Below, one piece after another: positions 15,228-21,822 of a stretch of 21,822 bases of DNA (its first letter is position 1; the number at the start of each line of letters is the position of its first letter). The stretch is taken from NCBI GenBank assembly GCA_947476855.1, contig CANJSR010000020.1, positions 1 through 21,822 of the forward strand. Reading direction: 5' to 3'. This DNA comes from Acetobacteraceae bacterium. GTDB taxonomy: Bacteria > Pseudomonadota > Alphaproteobacteria > Acetobacterales > Acetobacteraceae. The position numbers were made by a program, and so were the translations under genes. The notes under the pieces are model-generated. The model was not told the origin of the DNA. It saw nothing but the letters and a program-made list of their open reading frames with translations, and did no database searches.

Positions 15228-15971
15228 ATGACCGCGGGGCGCCAGCTCGCCTTCCCGTTTCCGCACCGGCCGGACTACGCGACGGATGACTTTCTGCCCG
15301 CCGCCTCGAATCAGGAGGCATTGGCCTGGCTCGACCGCACCGCCGACTGGCCCGACCGGCGCCTGGCGCTGTGGGGCGGGGGAGGGACGGGCAAAACCCA
15401 TCTGCTGCATATCTGGTGTCGCCGCACCGGCGCCCATCTGTATCACGGCCGCGACCTGATCGGCGTGCCGCCCCCGCCCGGTTCCGCCGGAGTCGCGGTC
15501 GACGACGCCGATTCGCCGGCCGAGGAAGCCGCCCTGCTGCATCTGCTGAATGCCTGCCGGGAGGCCGCGGTGCCCGTCCTGCTCGCCGCCGCCGACCCGC
15601 CCTCCCGCTGGCCCGTCCGGCTGCCCGACCTGGCGAGCCGCCTGCGGGCGATCGTCGCCGTCGAAATCCGCCGCCCCGAAGATGCCCTGTTGCGCGACCT
15701 GCTGGTCCGGCTGCTGGCCGAACGGCAATTGCCCGTCTCTCCGGCGCTGCGGGACTGGCTGCTTCTGCGCCTGCCGCGCACGCCCGCCGCCCTGCGGGAC
15801 GCCGTCGCTCGGCTCGATGACGCGCAACTGGCCGAGGGTGGCGGCATCACCCGCGCCTTCGCCGCGGCGACGCTGCGGCTGAGGGATCATCATGACGAAT
15901 CCGAGACATCGGCCGATCCCGCCGTTGATCCGGCACAAAATCCGGTAAGCTCCGAAAAGTGCCACACATGA
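15228..15971 (+). CDS. hda: DnaA-related ATPase, Hda-like regulator of replication initiation
   Basis: A 247-residue DnaA-like AAA+ protein without the DNA-binding domain of DnaA. Near the N-terminus QLAFPF (6-11) is a sliding-clamp-binding motif of the Hda type. Walker A is GGGGTGKTH (50-58), Walker B is GVAVDDAD (88-95), and [11 protein letters not shown] is the sensor/arginine-finger segment. In Escherichia coli and Caulobacter the homologue binds the DNA-loaded clamp and promotes hydrolysis of DnaA-bound ATP, preventing re-initiation. The C-terminal 25 residues are an acidic, probably disordered tail. The gene starts 13 bases after the permease stop and its own stop overlaps the possible start of ppk1, so coupled expression with polyphosphate kinase is likely. 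Confidence 0.85.
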   Translation: MTAGRQLAFPFPHRPDYATDDFLPAASNQEALAWLDRTADWPDRRLALWGGGGTGKTHLLHIWCRRTGAHLYHGRDLIGVPPPPGSAGVAVDDADSPAEEAALLHLLNACREAAVPVLLAAADPPSRWPVRLPDLASRLRAIVAVEIRRPEDALLRDLLVRLLAERQLPVSPALRDWLLLRLPRTPAALRDAVARLDDAQLAEGGGITRAFAAATLRLRDHHDESETSADPAVDPAQNPVSSEKCHT

Positions 15972-15985
15972 CGCCGGAGGGACGG

Positions 15986-18205
15986 ATGCCGCAGACCGCC
16001 GACACGATGGATATCCTGCCGCAAACCGAGGCCGAGGCCGCCGTCGACACCCGCCCCGCCGCCATCGTCGCCGCTGGCCCCGCACGCTTCCTGAACCGCG
16101 AACTGTCCTGGCTCGCGTTCAACAGCCGGGTGGTGGAGGAAGCCGACAACCCTCGCCATCCGCTGCTGGAGCGGGTGCGGTTCCTGTCGATCAGCGCCTC
16201 CAACCTCGATGAGTTCCATTCGGTCCGCGTCGCCGGCCTGATCGGGCAGGCCAAGGCCGGGGTCACCCGCCATTCCGCCGATGGCCGCACCCCGGCGCAG
16301 CAACTGGTCGAAATCCGCTACCGGACCGACAAGCTGCTGGCCGACCAGCAGCGGGTCTGGCGCGACCTGTCGGGGTTGCTCCGCAAGGCCGGGATCGCGG
16401 TCTGCACGCCCGAGTCGCTGTCCGCCGCCGACCGCGTCTGGCTGGAAGCCTGGTTCATGGAGCAGGTGTTCCCCGTCCTGACCCCGCTCGCCATCGACCC
16501 CGCGCATCCGTTTCCGTTCATTCCCAACATGGGGCTGGTGATGGCCCTGCTGCTGGTCCGGCGCAGCGACGGGCAGGGCATGCGCGCTTTGCTGCCGCTG
16601 CCGAGCCAGGTGGAGCGGTTCGTGCGGCTGCCGTCCGAGGAGGGGGGCAAGATCCGCTTCGTCACCCTCGAAGACCTGGTGCTGCTGTTCCTCGAACGCA
16701 TTTTCCCTGGCTTCGAGCGCACCGGCCACGGCCTGTTCCGCCTGATCCGCGACACCGATGTCGAGTTCGAGGAAGAGGCCGAGGACCTTGTCCGCTCCTA
16801 CGAAACCGCGCTGAAGCGCCGCCGCCGCGGGGTCGTGATCCATCTGGAAATCGACGTCCGGATGCCGGAGGAACTGCACGAGCTGGTCGCCCGCGAACTG
16901 AGTGCCGCGCCTGATGAAATCCACAGCCAGCCGGGCTTCATGGGCGTGGTGGACGTCCGCAAGTTGATCGTCGACGACCGGCCGGATTTGCTGTTCCCGC
17001 CCTTCACGCCCCGCTTCCCCGAGCGTATCCGCGACTTCGGCGGCGACTGCTTCGCAGCGATCCGGGCCAAGGACATCATCGTCCACCATCCCTATGAGAG
17101 CTTCGATGTCGTCGTGCAGTTCCTGCGCCAGGCCGCGCAGGACCCGATGGTCGTCGCGGTCAAGCAGACCCTGTACCGTACCAGCCAGGACAGCCCGATC
17201 GTCAAGGCGCTGATCGAGGCCGCGGAAGCCGGCAAGTTCGTCGTCGCCATGATCGAGTTGCGTGCCCGGTTTGACGAGGAAGCGAACATCCGCCTAGCCC
17301 GCACGATGGAAGCCGCGGGCGTGCAGGTCGTCTACGGGTTCACGGAACTGAAGACCCACGCCAAGCTGTCACTGGTGGTCCGGCGGGAGGCGGGGGTCCT
17401 GCGCTCGTACGCCCATTTCGGCACCGGCAACTATCATCCGATCACGGCGCGCATCTACACCGACCTCAGTTTCTTCACGACCGACCCCGCCCTGACCCGC
17501 GACGCCGCCCGTCTTTTCAACTTCATGACCGGCTATGCCAGGCCCGAGAGCATGGAACAGCTCGGGTTCAGCCCCATATCTACCCGCGACATGCTGCTGG
17601 AACTGATCGAGCGGGAGATCGCCTGCGCCGCCGCCGGGCGTCCGGCACAGATCTGGCTGAAGATGAACAGCCTGGTGGATACGCGGCTGATCGACGCGCT
17701 TTACACGGCGTCCATAGCGGGGGTGAAGATCGTCGTCGTGGTGCGCGGCATCTGCTGCCTGCTGCCCGGCGTGCCGGGCCTGTCGGACAATATCCGGGTG
17801 AAGTCGATCGTGGGACGGTTCCTGGAACACAGCCGCATCTATGCCTTCGGGAACGGCCATACCCTGCCCAGCCGCCACGCGATGGTGTATATCAGCTCGG
17901 CCGACTGGATGGAGCGCAACATGGATTGGCGGGTTGAAACCCTGGTCCCGATCCACAATCCCACCGTGCACACCCAGGTGCTCGACCAGATCATGGCGAC
18001 CAATATCCGCGACACGCTCCAGAGCTGGGAACTGCGCCCTGATGGCACCTGGAAGCGCATCGCCGCCGGCCGCCGCCCCGTTTCCGCCCACGACTACTTC
18101 ATGACCAACCCGTCTTTGTCCGGACGCGGTTCGGCCCTGCATGGACCGATCATCGCGTCTCCCTTGCCCGGCCGGACCCGCCAGGATCGCGTGAACCAGG
18201 ATTGA
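15986..18205 (+). CDS. ppk1: Polyphosphate kinase 1
   Basis: Polymerises the gamma-phosphate of ATP into polyphosphate, reversibly. The ATG at 15986 is chosen for the GGAGG five bases upstream and gives 739 residues; an ATG at 15968 (overlapping the hda stop) and a GTG at 15959 are in frame and would add 6 or 9 residues. The N-terminal helical domain begins [16 protein letters not shown]. The two phospholipase-D-like C-terminal domains are intact: [12 protein letters not shown] with the autophosphorylating histidine near residue 458, [10 protein letters not shown] and [11 protein letters not shown], then [10 protein letters not shown] and [17 protein letters not shown]. The length and motif set are normal. 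It is followed three bases later by ppx, so synthesis and degradation of polyphosphate are encoded together. Confidence 0.97.
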   Translation: MPQTADTMDILPQTEAEAAVDTRPAAIVAAGPARFLNRELSWLAFNSRVVEEADNPRHPLLERVRFLSISASNLDEFHSVRVAGLIGQAKAGVTRHSADGRTPAQQLVEIRYRTDKLLADQQRVWRDLSGLLRKAGIAVCTPESLSAADRVWLEAWFMEQVFPVLTPLAIDPAHPFPFIPNMGLVMALLLVRRSDGQGMRALLPLPSQVERFVRLPSEEGGKIRFVTLEDLVLLFLERIFPGFERTGHGLFRLIRDTDVEFEEEAEDLVRSYETALKRRRRGVVIHLEIDVRMPEELHELVARELSAAPDEIHSQPGFMGVVDVRKLIVDDRPDLLFPPFTPRFPERIRDFGGDCFAAIRAKDIIVHHPYESFDVVVQFLRQAAQDPMVVAVKQTLYRTSQDSPIVKALIEAAEAGKFVVAMIELRARFDEEANIRLARTMEAAGVQVVYGFTELKTHAKLSLVVRREAGVLRSYAHFGTGNYHPITARIYTDLSFFTTDPALTRDAARLFNFMTGYARPESMEQLGFSPISTRDMLLELIEREIACAAAGRPAQIWLKMNSLVDTRLIDALYTASIAGVKIVVVVRGICCLLPGVPGLSDNIRVKSIVGRFLEHSRIYAFGNGHTLPSRHAMVYISSADWMERNMDWRVETLVPIHNPTVHTQVLDQIMATNIRDTLQSWELRPDGTWKRIAAGRRPVSAHDYFMTNPSLSGRGSALHGPIIASPLPGRTRQDRVNQD

Positions 18206-18208
18206 TCG

Positions 18209-19717
18209 ATGCCGTTTTCCCCGCCTGCCACCCTGCCGCGTTACGGCGTCGTGGACCTCGGTTCCAACTCTGTCCGCCTGGTCGTGTATGAGGGACAGAC
18301 CCGCAACCCGACCGTCATCTTCAACGAAAAGGCCGTCCTCCGCCTGGGTCAGGGCCTGCAGGAAACCGGCCTGCTGAATGAGGAAGCGGTGGCGCAGGCG
18401 TTGCGGGTCATGCACCGCTACCACGCCGTCGCCCGCGCCATGCACGCCGACCCGTTCGAGGTGTTGGCCACCGCCGCCGTCCGCGACGCCCGCAACGGCC
18501 CCGCCTTCGTCGACAGCCTGCGCGCCAGGCTGCCCGGCGTGCCGATCCGCGTGCTGACCGGGATCGAGGAAGCCGAGATGTCGGCCGAGGGCGTGCTGTG
18601 CGGCATCCCCGAGGCGGACGGCCTGCTGGCCGATATCGGCGGCGGCTCGCTGGAACTGGTGCGCGTCGGCCAGGGCGGGCGCGGCGCGTCATCCACCACG
18701 CGCCTGGGCGTCATCCGCCTGTCCGAACGATCGGGCCGTGACCTGAATCGCGCGCGTGATATCGTCGAGGCTGATCTGCGGGAGATTGCGTGGCTGCCAG
18801 AGATCGCCGGGCGCGACCTGTATCCGGTGGGCGGCGCCTGGCGGGCGCTGGCGCGGATGCACATGCTGATCCGGAAGCACCCGTTGCAGATGGTGCACCA
18901 CTACACGCTCGACTCGGAGGAGGTGCGGCGCTTCGTCGAGGAAATCCTCTCCGCCAGCCGGCGGGAACTGGAAAAGATGCCGGGCTCGCCTCGCCGCCGG
19001 GTCGACGACCTGCCTTTTGCCGCGGTCGTGCTGCGGCGGCTACTGCGCGTTACCGCCGCCCGCCGCGTCGTGTTCAGCGCCAGCGGCCTGCGAGAGGGTT
19101 GGTTCATGCGCCAGATGCCCGCCGCGATCCGCGCGCAGGACCCGTTGATGGCCGCTGCCCATGAAATGGCCGAACGCCTCGGCCGTGATCCCGCCATGCC
19201 GCCGGCGCTGATGGCCTGGACCGACGCGCTGTTCCCGCACGACACCCGCGCCGAACGCCGCCTGCGCGAAGGCGTGTGCTGGCTGTCCGACATCGGCAGC
19301 CACGAGCATCCGGAGTTCCGCGCCGAACAGGCCTTCTACCGCGTGCTGCGCCAGCCGAGCATCGGGCTGGATCATCCGACTCGGGCGTTTCTGGGGATTG
19401 CGGTCGCCACCCGGTACGAGGCCGATGCCAACGCCCCCTTCCTGGCGTCCGCGCGGACCCTGCTGGAGCCGGTGACGGCGGGCCGGGCCGAGGTGCTGGG
19501 AAGCGCGCTGCGCCTGGCCTACACGCTGTCGGCCGGCACGCCGGATATCCTGGGCGGCACCGCGCTGCGTATCCGCGGCACGCGGTTGGTGCTGTCATTG
19601 CATGAGGACAGCGGTGTGTTCTCGGGGGAGGCGGTCATCCGTCGCCTGGAACGGCTGGCCAAGCTGCTGGGACTGGATGCCGCGACCGAGGTCGCGCTGC
19701 TGCGGGCCGCGGAGTAG
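18209..19717 (+). CDS. ppx: Exopolyphosphatase (Ppx/GppA family)
   Basis: Removes terminal phosphates from polyphosphate; some relatives also hydrolyse pppGpp. The 502-residue protein opens with YGVVDLGSNSVRLVVYEG (phosphate-1 loop of the actin-like ATPase fold). GIEEAEMSAEG around 118-128 carries the catalytic glutamate, and LLADIGGGSLELV (139-151) is the second phosphate loop. The C-terminal HD-like helical part extends to the end. It begins three bases after the ppk1 stop, so the pair should be one transcript. Its stop codon directly abuts the hairpin repeat at 19717, which probably ends the transcript. Whether it acts on polyphosphate, pppGpp or both cannot be decided; the ppk1 neighbour favours polyphosphate. 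Confidence 0.95.
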   Translation: MPFSPPATLPRYGVVDLGSNSVRLVVYEGQTRNPTVIFNEKAVLRLGQGLQETGLLNEEAVAQALRVMHRYHAVARAMHADPFEVLATAAVRDARNGPAFVDSLRARLPGVPIRVLTGIEEAEMSAEGVLCGIPEADGLLADIGGGSLELVRVGQGGRGASSTTRLGVIRLSERSGRDLNRARDIVEADLREIAWLPEIAGRDLYPVGGAWRALARMHMLIRKHPLQMVHHYTLDSEEVRRFVEEILSASRRELEKMPGSPRRRVDDLPFAAVVLRRLLRVTAARRVVFSASGLREGWFMRQMPAAIRAQDPLMAAAHEMAERLGRDPAMPPALMAWTDALFPHDTRAERRLREGVCWLSDIGSHEHPEFRAEQAFYRVLRQPSIGLDHPTRAFLGIAVATRYEADANAPFLASARTLLEPVTAGRAEVLGSALRLAYTLSAGTPDILGGTALRIRGTRLVLSLHEDSGVFSGEAVIRRLERLAKLLGLDAATEVALLRAAE

Positions 19718-19822
19718 AGCATGATCGCGCTGAGCGGAATCGTAACAGCGCGTGAATCATGCGACCAAACAAGAGGCTAGAGCGCGCTGACCGTTTACGG
19801 TCAGCCTGAAGGCGCTCTAGCC
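19717..19822 (-). repeat. Dispersed intergenic hairpin repeat, copy B (inverted relative to copy A)
   Basis: The reverse complement matches copy A at 5371-5474. The hairpin is stronger here: CTAGAGCGC (19777-19785) pairs with GCGCTCTAG (19812-19820), and inside it CTGACCG (19787-19793) pairs with CGGTCAG (19798-19804). It fills the gap between the convergent ppx and Nudix genes and begins at the last base of the ppx stop codon. On the minus strand the hairpin is followed by CTCTTGTTTGG, so it could terminate the Nudix transcript. Confidence 0.8.
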
Positions 19823-19828
19823 GCGGGC

Positions 19829-20266
19829 TTAGGCGTCCTGGAGCAACCGGCGGGCGATGGCGATGATGCGGTACGCCTCGCTCCAGAGGCCATAGCGTTC
19901 CAGGTCGTCGAGCGGGGCCCATTCGACCGCGCTGACGTCGGTGTTGGCGACCGGATCGCCGGACTCCCAGCGGGCGGCGAAATCCAGGATCGTGTAGTGG
20001 AACCGGATCCGGCCTGCGTCGTCGTGGCGGATCGTGTCGACGAAGTCGCAGAAATGCAGGCGGCCGACGGTCAGGCCGGTTTCTTCCTCCAGTTCCCGCC
20101 GAGCCGCTTCCTCACAGGTTTCGCCGATTTCCTGGGCGCCGCCGGGCAGGGTCCAACTGCCGAGATTGGGGGGCTTGCCGCGCTGGCACAGCAGGACTTC
20201 GTTTCCCTTGATGACGACGATGCCGATGCCGATGAAGGGGCGGGTGGGATACTCACGGTCGGTCAT
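19829..20266 (-). CDS. Nudix hydrolase
   Basis: A 145-residue hydrolase of nucleoside diphosphates linked to another moiety. The full Nudix box is present: GGAQEIGETCEEAARREL then EEETGL, fitting G-x5-E-x7-R-E-U-x-E-E-x-G-U. The flanking GKPPNLGSWTLPGG is typical of small MutT/ADP-sugar type members. The ATG at 20266 (MTDREYPTRPFIGIGIVVIK) matches the family N-terminus; the frame stays open to 20668 but that part overlaps the divergent oxidoreductase gene. No clear ribosome site. It is convergent with ppx across the hairpin repeat. The substrate (oxidised nucleotide, ADP-ribose or NADH) cannot be told from sequence. Confidence 0.92.
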   Translation of the reverse strand: MTDREYPTRPFIGIGIVVIKGNEVLLCQRGKPPNLGSWTLPGGAQEIGETCEEAARRELEEETGLTVGRLHFCDFVDTIRHDDAGRIRFHYTILDFAARWESGDPVANTDVSAVEWAPLDDLERYGLWSEAYRIIAIARRLLQDA

Positions 20267-20437
20267 GGGATTGCACGCTCGTGTGGACGGGGGTTGGGAG
20301 TCCCCGCCGGGGGCGGCAGGAGCGCGATGATACGGAGGCGGCTGGTACCGGTAAAGGGGCTCACCCCTGCCCGCGATGCTTGACTTCCGGCCGGTCCTGC
20401 GGCGCAGTGGATGCAACGACGAGGGAAGGAAACAGCC

Positions 20438-21640
20438 ATGAAATTCGGCATCTTCTATGAAATGCAGTTGCCGCGTCCCTGGGGACCGGACGATGAGCGT
20501 ATTCTGTATCAGAACGCCCTGACCCAAGTGGAGATGGCGGATCGGCTGGGCTATGACTATGCCTGGGAAGTCGAGCATCACTTTCTGGAAGAATACTCCC
20601 ATTCCCCGGCGCCGGAGGTGTTCCTGGCGGCGGCGAGCCAGCGCACCAAGAACATCCGCCTCGGCCATGGCATCGTCCAGTTGACCACGAACCCGCCGCA
20701 GCGGGTCGCGGAACGGATCGCCTGTCTCGACCTGGTGTCGAACGGGCGGGTGGAATTCGGCACGGGCGAGTCAGGCTCGGTCACGGAACTGGGTGGTTTC
20801 GACCGGGAGATGGAGACCAAGCGCGAGATCTGGGAAGACGCGCTGCAATGCATCATCCCGATGTTCAAGGACCAGGGCGTCGAGCTGGATACGAAGTGGC
20901 ACAAGATGCCGCTGCGCAACGTGCTGCCGAAGCCCGTGCAGAAGCCGCATCCGCCGCTGTGGGTCGCGTGCTCTCAGCTGGAGACGCTGGAGATGGCGGG
21001 GCGGCGCGGCATCGGCGCGCTGGGCTTCCAGTTCCTGTCGGCGGATGCGGCCTTTGCCTGGGTGCATGCCTACTACAACGCCTTCACCAAGCGGCAGCAG
21101 AAGCTGGCGGACTACCAGACCAATCCGAACATCGCGCTGGTCAGTTATTTCATGTGCGCTGAAACGGATGAGGAAGCGCGCCGGCGGGCGGATGGAGCGA
21201 CGTTCTTCCAGTTCGCGCTGCGGTTCTTCGGGTCGTCGTCGGGGCGGCGCCGGCCTGATCCGTATACGGTGAATATCTGGGACGAGTACAACAAGTGGAA
21301 GGTGGCGAACAAGGATGCCGCGGACCGCGCGCTGCGGGGGGGGCTGATCGGTTCACCTGAAACCATCCGCCGCAAGCTGCGTCGGTTCCAGCAGTCCAAC
21401 ATCGACCAGGTGATCCTGCTGAACCAGGCTGGCCGCAACAGCCACGAGCATATCTGCGAGAGCCTGGAACTGTTCGCCAAGGAAGTGATGCCGGAATTCC
21501 ACGCGATGGAGCCGGAGCATCAGGACTGGAAGCGGAAGGTGCTGGCTGGCGAGATCCAGTTGGAGGAGATCGATACGCAGCCGTTCAAGGATCGTTTCGG
21601 CCCGAACTCGATCAATCCCGCGGCACAGGCGGCGGAGTAG
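20438..21640 (+). CDS. LLM-class (luciferase-like) flavin-dependent monooxygenase
   Basis: A 400-residue TIM-barrel flavin enzyme of the bacterial luciferase-like family, using FMN and usually a separate reductase. The ATG at 20438 has AGGA seven bases upstream; an earlier in-frame ATG at 20411 has none. Family blocks are KFGIFYEMQLPRPWG at the N-terminus, YDYAWEVEHHFLEEYSHSP, RLGHGIVQLTTNPPQRVAERI and the VSNGRVEFGTGES segment that contacts flavin phosphate. The C-terminal GLIGSPETIRRKLRRF and DQVILLNQAGRNSHEHI fit members acting on xenobiotic or small organic substrates. It is divergent from the Nudix gene across 171 bp. The substrate is unknown and no partner reductase gene is visible here. 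Confidence 0.9.
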   Translation: MKFGIFYEMQLPRPWGPDDERILYQNALTQVEMADRLGYDYAWEVEHHFLEEYSHSPAPEVFLAAASQRTKNIRLGHGIVQLTTNPPQRVAERIACLDLVSNGRVEFGTGESGSVTELGGFDREMETKREIWEDALQCIIPMFKDQGVELDTKWHKMPLRNVLPKPVQKPHPPLWVACSQLETLEMAGRRGIGALGFQFLSADAAFAWVHAYYNAFTKRQQKLADYQTNPNIALVSYFMCAETDEEARRRADGATFFQFALRFFGSSSGRRRPDPYTVNIWDEYNKWKVANKDAADRALRGGLIGSPETIRRKLRRFQQSNIDQVILLNQAGRNSHEHICESLELFAKEVMPEFHAMEPEHQDWKRKVLAGEIQLEEIDTQPFKDRFGPNSINPAAQAAE

Positions 21641-21643
21641 GCT

Positions 21644-21660
21644 GGGGGTAAGCAGCGGCA
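21644..21660 (+). repeat. 17-bp direct repeat, left copy
   Basis: GGGGGTAAGCAGCGGCA, repeated at 21806-21822 at the very end of the window. The two copies bracket two GC-rich hairpins just after the monooxygenase gene. Confidence 0.75.
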
Positions 21661-21691
21661 CGGGACTGGGGGGCGTCACCCCTCACCCCGA

Positions 21692-21714
21692 CCCTCTCCC
21701 GCAAGGGGAGAGGG
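21692..21714. terminator. Perfect-stem hairpin in intergenic repeat sequence
   Basis: CCCTCTCCC (21692-21700) pairs with GGGAGAGGG (21706-21714) around a five-base loop GCAAG, 51 bases after the monooxygenase stop. The surrounding CCCTCACCCCGACCCTCTCC is a kind of low-complexity repeat widespread in GC-rich proteobacteria. It may end transcription, but there is no T-run. Confidence 0.5.
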
Positions 21715-21774
21715 GGCGTGGGATGGCCGTTCCCCTCCCTGGCGTGAAGCGGGGCGGGCTGTAGCAGCACTTCC

Positions 21775-21797
21775 CCCTCCCCCCTTGAGGGGGAGGG
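21775..21797. terminator. Second perfect-stem hairpin in intergenic repeat sequence
   Basis: CCCTCCCCC (21775-21783) pairs with GGGGGAGGG (21789-21797) around the loop CTTGA. It has the same design as the hairpin at 21692-21714, so the two are likely copies of one repeat family. Confidence 0.5.
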
Positions 21798-21805
21798 CCG
21801 GGGTG

Positions 21806-21822
21806 GGGGGTAAGCAGCGGCA
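21806..21822 (+). repeat. 17-bp direct repeat, right copy (at window edge)
   Basis: GGGGGTAAGCAGCGGCA, identical to 21644-21660. It ends exactly at the last base of the window, so the true repeat may be longer. Confidence 0.75.

Noticed and set aside
15890..17089. 399-codon minus-strand frame opposite ppk1
   Set aside because: Low-complexity Gln/Asp/His-rich translation, no domain, fully covered by ppk1 coding sequence.

Overview
The window reads as a GC-rich alphaproteobacterial chromosome segment, most likely from the order Rhodospirillales and plausibly the family Acetobacteraceae. This rests on the strong GC bias, the small alphaproteobacterial aa3-type cytochrome oxidase subunit IV, the gene run purN-purM / CDP-alcohol phosphatidyltransferase / PerM-type permease / Hda-like ATPase / ppk1 / ppx, and typical acetobacterial protein variants. 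Placement is by recognition only; no database was searched.

Layout. 1-250: 3' end of a 3-hydroxybutyryl-CoA dehydrogenase. 374-1951: guaA. 2127-3122: a Bug/TctC periplasmic solute receptor with a Tat-like signal. 3149-3857 (minus): a decayed TauD/TfdA-type dioxygenase with two apparent frameshifts and a missing central block. 3947-4389 (minus): two small, overlapping uncharacterised genes. 4469-5296 (minus): enoyl-CoA hydratase/isomerase. 5599-6954 (minus): secreted phytase-like esterase. 7050-7922 (minus): diacylglycerol-kinase family lipid kinase. 8126-10645 (plus): PlcP-like metallophosphoesterase, GT4 glycosyltransferase and a PmtA-like phospholipid N-methyltransferase. 10847-10921 (minus): tRNA-Gly(GCC). 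11095-11253 (minus): cytochrome oxidase subunit IV. 11295-13026 (minus): purM then purN. 13516-19717 (plus): pgsA-like gene, permease, hda-like gene, ppk1 and ppx. 19829-20266 (minus): Nudix hydrolase. 20438-21640 (plus): luciferase-like flavin monooxygenase. The window ends in GC-rich hairpin repeats.

How the genes work together. The most coherent story is phosphorus economy. Between 5.6 and 10.6 kb lie a secreted phytase-like enzyme, a lipid kinase that would turn diacylglycerol into phosphatidic acid, a PlcP-like enzyme that would release diacylglycerol from phospholipids, a glycosyltransferase of the type that glycosylates diacylglycerol, and a phospholipid methyltransferase. This matches the parts list of the known alphaproteobacterial phosphate-starvation lipid-remodelling pathway, here with a divergently placed kinase that could close the diacylglycerol cycle. 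Polyphosphate synthesis and degradation genes (ppk1, ppx) lie about 5 kb further on, in one tight plus-strand unit behind a replication-control (Hda-like) gene. The lipid assignment is inference from family and context.

Repeats. A roughly 105-bp hairpin-bearing intergenic element occurs twice in opposite orientation (5371-5474 and 19717-19822). Two short direct repeats lie in the 489-bp purM/pgsA gap. A 17-bp direct repeat flanks two perfect-stem hairpins at the right end. No CRISPR array, insertion sequence, integrase or prophage gene was seen.
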